Assembly: GCA_945872225.1 (NCBI GenBank)
Contig: CAMBZK010000047.1
Coordinates: 1-7,788 of the forward strand
DNA: 7,788 nt
From: a candidate division TM6 bacterium UASB124
GTDB taxonomy: Bacteria; Babelota; Babeliae; Babelales; RVW-14
Reading direction: 5' to 3'
In this document: piece by piece, positions 4,765 through 7,788 of the stretch
Layout of the letters: every line of letters begins with the position of its first letter
Numbering within the stretch: the stretch's first letter is position 1
Notes under the pieces: generated by a model
The model's input: the letters and a program-made list of their open reading frames with translations, nothing else
Told to the model about the DNA's origin: nothing
Databases searched by the model: none
Program-made: the position numbers and the translations under genes

Positions 4765-5248
4765 CTTCAGGCTGGTTATCACGAGTTACCCCCCAAGTAT
4801 CCCCTTGCGCATCGTAACCACAATGAACACAGACTGGCCACATTTCATTCGCAACACGAACCATGTAATTTATTATGTCTGTGCAATTGCCACCAGAAAC
4901 AACGTTGAGGCAATCATCCAAGGTTGATTTTGCTTGTTCAAAATTACTCTTGCCAGTAACAACATCATTGAAGATCTTGCCAACGAGGCCACCCTGAAAC
5001 TCACCAAAACTGAGCTCATGGGCTTGGCATTTTTTACAGCTAATTGATGGTGCTTGTTTATTGTTTTGCTGGTTTTGCTCATACGCGCTTTCAAACAAAG
5101 ACAGGTATGCAAGAACGCTTACCGCATCTTGTTCTATAGACGGTTGCTTCATTGAAGCTTGAGGAGCTGTAGATTTCTTACTTTGCAAGGGCACTAAACA
5201 AAAAAGTGTCAGGACAATACTGATAGAAACACTGTTTTTAAGTTTCAT
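4748..5248 (-). CDS. Exported small Cys-rich (CxxC...CxxC) protein of unknown function
   Basis: This 166-residue product begins with a Sec signal peptide (MKLKNSVSISIVLTLFCLVP, cleavage probably near residue 23, LQS-KK), then a Ser/Thr/Gln-rich linker. The mature part has CKKC (71-74), C113, C122 and CVHC (140-143), giving two CxxC knuckles about 66 residues apart, as in a zinc ribbon with a long insert or a disulfide-bonded exported domain. I do not recognise the family. The pattern C-x2-C-x3-E-L-x3-EF and a later C-x2-C with nearby D and W resembles the gene just upstream, suggesting a diverged paralogue. The start is set by a strong G-rich site (GAGGG within 5265-5256) 7 nt before ATG 5248. 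Its stop lies inside the convergent kinase gene (17-bp overlap). It is 28 bp downstream of its neighbour and likely in the same transcript. Confidence 0.75.
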   Translation of the reverse strand: MKLKNSVSISIVLTLFCLVPLQSKKSTAPQASMKQPSIEQDAVSVLAYLSLFESAYEQNQQNNKQAPSISCKKCQAHELSFGEFQGGLVGKIFNDVVTGKSNFEQAKSTLDDCLNVVSGGNCTDIINYMVRVANEMWPVCVHCGYDAQGDTWGVTRDNQPEAMIAL

Positions 5249-5276
5249 GCTTCGACCCTCCCCCCTAAAATTTCTG

Positions 5277-5585
5277 TCACATTTCTATAGTTTCACTGTT
5301 TTTGCTTGTTCTCTTTTGCTTAATTTTTTTTGGCTTTTGTTGTGTTCCAGGATACCAAACTGTATCTGCATGCTTACAATTTGGGCAAGCTACTGAAAAA
5401 TTATTTGCAAGCCCTGCCATTTTTTCATCAACAAAACCTCGCGTTGATAATGAATTTTTTATCATCTCAACCAACAACGGGATAGCCACTGCTACAACTA
5501 AGGTTTTTATCAGATACGCCTCAGCGTAAGTTAAAAATTCTGCTAACCCCATTTCGTAATCACAAACACGACATTTCATTATCAT
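5277..5585 (-). CDS. Small membrane protein with split CxxC...CxxC zinc-ribbon-like motif
   Basis: This 102-residue protein reads MIMKCRVCDYEM at its start (C5, C8). It has one hydrophobic helix with LIKTLVVAVAIPLLVEMI (25-42), a second knuckle ACPNC (C67, C70) followed by KHADTVWY, and a Lys-rich tail (84-92). The four cysteines could bind one zinc only if the helix folds back, or the helix may anchor the protein in the membrane. An ATG at 5624 would lengthen it by 13 residues, but ATG 5585 has AAGGGG (5599-5594) 8 nt upstream and is preferred. The spacing and residues around the two CxxC motifs parallel the next gene (C-x2-C-x3-E-[LM]-x3-EF; C-x2-C...D..W). Function is unknown. A promoter candidate lies at 5679-5651. 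Confidence 0.7.
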   Translation of the reverse strand: MIMKCRVCDYEMGLAEFLTYAEAYLIKTLVVAVAIPLLVEMIKNSLSTRGFVDEKMAGLANNFSVACPNCKHADTVWYPGTQQKPKKIKQKRTSKNSETIEM

Positions 5586-5650
5586 TGATATATCCCCTTG
5601 ATCTATATTTTGATCTAAATTCAACCAGCTTTAATACCAGATACAATATC

Positions 5651-5679
5651 ATTCTAAAACAAACAAAACCAGTCACCAA
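5651..5679 (-). promoter_or_regulatory. Candidate promoter of the two Cys-rich genes
   Basis: On the minus strand TTGGTG (5679-5674) is followed after 17 bp by TAGAAT (5656-5651), 5/6 to the -10 consensus. The start codon at 5585 is about 65 bp downstream. The -35 keeps TTG only, so this is a reasonable but not strong match. Confidence 0.45.
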
Positions 5680-5687
5680 GACCCCGT

Positions 5688-5715
5688 TTGACAAATTAAT
5701 ACGTATACGTATAAT
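5688..5715 (+). promoter_or_regulatory. Consensus sigma-70-type promoter of the VOC-EVE-MarR operon
   Basis: TTGACA (5688-5693), 16-bp spacer, TATAAT (5710-5715): both hexamers are exact consensus matches. This places the transcript start near 5722, about 40 bp before the VOC start codon. So strong a promoter normally needs repression, and a palindrome lies across it. Confidence 0.85.
5699..5712. promoter_or_regulatory. Perfect 14-bp palindrome, likely MarR operator
   Basis: ATACGTATACGTAT reads the same on both strands and is made of two TACGTA units. It fills most of the promoter spacer and the first half of the -10, so a bound dimer would block RNA polymerase. The MarR-family gene at the end of the operon is the obvious candidate binder, as MarR genes often repress their own promoter. 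Binding is inferred. Confidence 0.65.
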
Positions 5716-5761
5716 AAATATAGATACTATGATTTTAACGGCATAACCAGGAGGTCATTCC

Positions 5762-6133
5762 ATGTTTACCCCAAATCTAGGCTTTGTTTTGCTCTTTGTA
5801 GCAAACCCGCTCAAAAGCAGCCTGTTTTATCAAGATATTTTTGGCATCAAGCCCATTGAATCCTCGCCCACCTTCGTCATGTTTGCTTTGAGCAACGGGA
5901 TCATGCTCGGCCTTTGGTCTCGCTACACCGCTGAGCCACATGTAGCCGCCCCTGCCGGTGCCCTAGAAATCTGCTTTCCGGCAGATGACGTTGATGCGCT
6001 GTTTGAACAGTGGGGCAGCAAGATGGTCACCATGGCACAAAAGCCAACTGACATGGACTTTGGTAGAACCTTTGTTGCGCTTGATCCTGATGGACATCGC
6101 ATACGCGTGTACAAACTTGCAGGAGCGCAATAA
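5762..6133 (+). CDS. VOC (glyoxalase/bleomycin-resistance-fold) protein, possibly a small-molecule binding protein
   Basis: This 123-residue protein has the paired beta-alpha-beta-beta-beta modules of the VOC superfamily: LGFVLLFVANPLKSSLFYQDIFGIKPI (6-32), FVMFALSNGIMLGLW (38-52), a second half with ALEICFPADDVDALFEQWG (67-85) and the ending FVALDPDGHRIRVYKL (104-119). Classical glyoxalase/dioxygenase members have His or Glu metal ligands at the start of the modules and a Glu after DPDG; here these positions are non-ligand (F/V region, and R-I-R after DPDGH). A non-metal, ligand-binding role like the phenazine/bleomycin-sequestering members is therefore plausible; the ligand is unknown. AGGAGGT (5749-5755), 6-7 nt from ATG, is the best ribosome-binding site in the window. 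It is first in the operon with the EVE and MarR genes (stop/start overlap TAATG). Confidence 0.85.
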   Translation: MFTPNLGFVLLFVANPLKSSLFYQDIFGIKPIESSPTFVMFALSNGIMLGLWSRYTAEPHVAAPAGALEICFPADDVDALFEQWGSKMVTMAQKPTDMDFGRTFVALDPDGHRIRVYKLAGAQ

Positions 6134-6561
6134 TGGCCCGTTATTGGATCGTGGTCGCTAGCCACGAGCACGTTAAGCTTGCTGCTGCTGGCGGCTTTAT
6201 GCAAGTCTGCCATGGCAAGCCTGGGCCACTTAACCGCATGTTACCAGGCGACTGGGTGATGTACTATTCACCCACTGAGCTGTTTGGCGGCAAAGCCCCC
6301 TACCGCTGCTTTACGGCAATTGGCCAGGTCGCCGAAGGAAACCCTTACCAGTTCGCCATGAGCACAGACTTTATTCCCTGGCGGCGTGATGTTATTTTTA
6401 TTAGCGCCCAGCCTGTCCCCATTGAACCGTTGCTCGAACAGTTCTCATTTGTAACCAATCGACAGCGCTGGGGCTTACCCTTTCGCCGGGGTTGTTTTGA
6501 AATTACGGTACGCGATTTTGAAATTATTGCTGAAGCGATGAAAGCGAATTTTGATGAATAA
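6133..6561 (+). CDS. EVE domain protein (UPF0310 family)
   Basis: This 142-residue protein is a complete stand-alone EVE domain (PUA-like fold). Landmarks: YWIVVASHEHV (4-14), GGFMQVCHGKPGPLNRM (20-36), PGDWVMYYSP (38-47), FTAIGQV (60-66), FIPWRRDV (80-87), RWGLPFRRGCFEI (112-124) and DFEIIAEAM (128-136). By family knowledge EVE/PUA-like domains bind modified nucleobases in DNA or RNA in an aromatic cage (the W and Y positions fit); fused forms serve modification-dependent restriction, but the role of single-domain UPF0310 proteins is not established. AGGAG (6121-6125) lies 7 nt before ATG 6133, within the end of the VOC gene (1-nt overlap with its TAA). The MarR gene overlaps its end by 8 bp. 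The tight coupling suggests that the three proteins are needed together. Confidence 0.93.
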   Translation: MARYWIVVASHEHVKLAAAGGFMQVCHGKPGPLNRMLPGDWVMYYSPTELFGGKAPYRCFTAIGQVAEGNPYQFAMSTDFIPWRRDVIFISAQPVPIEPLLEQFSFVTNRQRWGLPFRRGCFEITVRDFEIIAEAMKANFDE

Positions 6562-7015
6562 AAAAGTAGATTTTAAGCACATCAGTGCTTATGAGATGCC
6601 TGAGCAAAGTCCTGGTTTTTTATTATGGCACGTCAGCACCGCATGGCGGAGTGCCATTGAAGCCGTACTCAAACCGCTTGATTTAACGCATCCACAATTT
6701 GTCGTACTCGCTACCCTCGGGTGGTTAACGCGCAACGGTGACCGTGTCAGCCAAGCTGCCGTTGGCACCATGGCCGGTCTTGACCCGAATACCACGTCGC
6801 AAATTATTCGTGGGCTTGAAGCAAAGAATTTAGTTAAGCGTCTTGCTGCAGCTGATGTGCGGGCAAAGAATCCGTTGCTGACCAGCGCTGGATCAGCAAA
6901 ACTTATCGCAGCACTTCCCGCTGTGGAACAAGCTGATGCACAATTTTTCCAACAGCTTTCGGCACAAGAAGCCAAAACGATGCTTATCATTTTTCAAAAA
7001 TTGGCTAAGCGCTAA
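6554..7015 (+). CDS. MarR-family transcriptional regulator
   Basis: This 153-residue protein is a normal-length MarR winged-helix dimer. SPGFLLWHVSTAWRSAIEAVLKPLDLTHPQFVVLATLGWL (19-58) holds the dimerisation helix and first DNA-binding-domain helices. VSQAAVGTMAGLDPNTTSQIIRGLEAKNLVKR (65-96) is the helix-turn-helix with the recognition helix around 78-90. The wing contains the conserved D-x-R (D101, R103) in AAADVRAKNPLLT. The C-terminal helices complete the dimer interface. TTG 6551 would be one codon longer; ATG 6554 is preferred, with start and stop of the EVE gene overlapping (ATGAATAA) and no strong ribosome-binding site, which implies translational coupling. As the last gene of the operon it probably represses the promoter at 5688-5715 through the palindrome at 5699-5712 and is released by a small ligand, perhaps the one bound by the VOC protein (inference). 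Confidence 0.92.
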   Translation: MNKKVDFKHISAYEMPEQSPGFLLWHVSTAWRSAIEAVLKPLDLTHPQFVVLATLGWLTRNGDRVSQAAVGTMAGLDPNTTSQIIRGLEAKNLVKRLAAADVRAKNPLLTSAGSAKLIAALPAVEQADAQFFQQLSAQEAKTMLIIFQKLAKR

Positions 7016-7017
7016 GC

Positions 7018-7446
7018 CTACGGCTGCTCAGAGTACGGCACACCTTGGGCAATAAGACCAAGTACGCCACGATGAGCCGGAATCATTTTTTCTGGTAGCT
7101 GGTCAATAGCAAACCACTGCAACACATTATGTTTTTCTGGTTCACGATTGTACGGCTCCCCTTGCCAAACACGGCACTCAAACACACAGGCAACCAGTTC
7201 AGACACCGTCCCCTTGCGGTAAAACACGTGCACAAAATATAGGTCCTGCTCAGCAATCGTCACGCCAACTTCTTCTCTTGCTTCGCGCAACACTGCTTGG
7301 CGAAACGTCTCATTTTGCTCCACCGATCCACCAATAATGGAAAAACAGTCAGGCGCAAACTTCGCCTGTAGAGAGCGCTGCAAGAGGGATATTTTATCTT
7401 CTTTGCGCAACAATACCAATGCATAAGGAGCTAATGTATGATTCAT
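7018..7446 (-). CDS. Nudix hydrolase
   Basis: This 142-residue protein cleaves nucleoside-diphosphate-linked substrates (NDP-X) with Mg2+ in the cytoplasm. It has a complete Nudix box at about 40-62: G40, E46, then R54-E55-A56-R57-E58-E59-V60-G61-V62, matching GX5EX7REUXEEXGU with all metal-binding glutamates. The preceding strand SLLQRSLQAKFAPDCFSIIGG and later VFYRKGTVSELVACVFECRVWQGEPYNREPEKHNVLQWFAIDQLP are typical of the MutT/ADP-sugar-like members; the substrate cannot be fixed. An upstream TTG at 7461 would add five residues; ATG 7446 is preferred although the upstream sequence has only a weak GAGA site. It converges with the MarR gene (2-bp gap) and is divergent from the deacetylase gene by 35 bp. 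Confidence 0.9.
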   Translation of the reverse strand: MNHTLAPYALVLLRKEDKISLLQRSLQAKFAPDCFSIIGGSVEQNETFRQAVLREAREEVGVTIAEQDLYFVHVFYRKGTVSELVACVFECRVWQGEPYNREPEKHNVLQWFAIDQLPEKMIPAHRGVLGLIAQGVPYSEQP

Positions 7447-7481
7447 ACAGATCAATCTCAATTAATTTTTAAAAGTTTTTC

Positions 7482-7788
7482 ATGAAAAATGATTTTTTTT
7501 CAAAACTACTGCTTTTATTACTTATTAGCACAATGCCGTGCAAGAGCGCAAACAGCTTGCCACAAAGCCCTCCACTCACTATTTTAGTCTTTGCGCCACA
7601 CCCTGACGATGATATCATCGGCTGCGGAGGAAGCATCGCAAAACACGTAAAAAATGGCAATAAGATATCAATCATTTATATGACTTCTGGCACCGCAAGC
7701 CATCCATTGCTGGCCCCCAACATTATTGCCAAGCAACGAGAACTTGAAGCTCATGCTGCAGCAAGCACACTTCAGGTGAGCGATCTTA
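7482..7788 (+). CDS. Exported PIG-L/LmbE-type deacetylase, N-terminal part (runs off right edge)
   Basis: 102 codons are open from ATG 7482 to the window end. Residues 1-24 (KNDFFSKLLLLLLISTMPCKSA) form a signal peptide or membrane anchor; C20 is not in a good lipobox. The mature part begins the PIG-L fold: TILVFAPHPDDDIIGCGGSI (33-52), where H40, D42 and D43 correspond to the zinc-binding HPDD motif, followed by KHVKNGNKISIIYMTSG (54-70) and RELEAHAAASTL (86-97), all in the family order. The usual fourth acidic residue Glu of HPDDE is Asp here (D44). Family members remove acetyl groups from GlcNAc-containing glycolipids or sugars; an exported form suggests an envelope or extracellular glycan substrate. 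Only a weak AAAAG site (7471-7475) precedes the ATG. The C-terminal half with the remaining zinc histidine is outside the window. Confidence 0.88.
   Translation, partial: MKNDFFSKLLLLLLISTMPCKSANSLPQSPPLTILVFAPHPDDDIIGCGGSIAKHVKNGNKISIIYMTSGTASHPLLAPNIIAKQRELEAHAAASTLQVSDL

Noticed and set aside
7003..7025. GGCT/AGCC/GGCT repeats between the MarR and Nudix genes as a bidirectional terminator
   Set aside because: Stems are only four bp and neither side has a T-run; they lie mostly in coding sequence.

Overview
The window is dense bacterial DNA of moderate G+C (mid-40s percent by eye) with short intergenic gaps, overlapping start/stop codons and Shine-Dalgarno sites on most genes. MreC and several short Sec-type signal peptides point to a bacterium with a periplasm or wall. 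The mix (dus-mreC coupling, small secreted proteins of unknown family, REP-like palindromes around tRNAs, a HEPN/MNT pair) would fit a small-genome lineage such as Dependentiae (TM6), but nothing here fixes the phylum.

Left part (1-3004): the start of a secreted protein of unknown function on the minus strand (226 to 1) is separated by a 276-bp divergent intergenic region from a tightly packed plus-strand operon. That operon holds a tRNA-dihydrouridine synthase, the shape protein MreC (overlapping by 16 bp), a minimal nucleotidyltransferase-like protein whose catalytic motif has decayed, and a HEPN protein overlapping it. The last two form a HEPN/MNT-type toxin-antitoxin-like pair.

Middle (3005-3454): two tandem arginine tRNAs (anticodons TCG and CCT) are bracketed by two inverted copies of a 37-bp REP-like element (31/37 identical). 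The left copy appears to sit inside another common bacterial palindrome, flanked by GTC on both sides.

3455-4764: a TfoX N-terminal-domain gene is split by an in-frame TAG. The same bases create an AGGAG ribosome-binding site in front of an ATG that can restart translation of the remainder. An aminoglycoside-phosphotransferase-like kinase follows.

4748-5585, minus strand: two small CxxC...CxxC proteins, one exported and one membrane-anchored, look like strongly diverged paralogues. They converge on and overlap the kinase gene.

5674-7015: a three-gene operon (VOC/glyoxalase-fold protein, EVE-domain protein, MarR regulator) is driven by a consensus TTGACA-N16-TATAAT promoter. A perfect 14-bp palindrome, ATACGTATACGTAT, overlaps the spacer and -10, which suggests autoregulation by the MarR protein. 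The Zn-ribbon pair probably has its own divergent promoter in the same intergenic region.

7018-7788: a minus-strand Nudix hydrolase and, divergent from it by 35 bp, the start of an exported PIG-L/LmbE-type deacetylase that runs off the right edge.

The observations most worth following are the split TfoX with its self-made restart site, the degenerate MNT/HEPN pair beside tRNA genes, the inverted elements around the tRNA-Arg pair, and the palindrome-controlled VOC-EVE-MarR operon.
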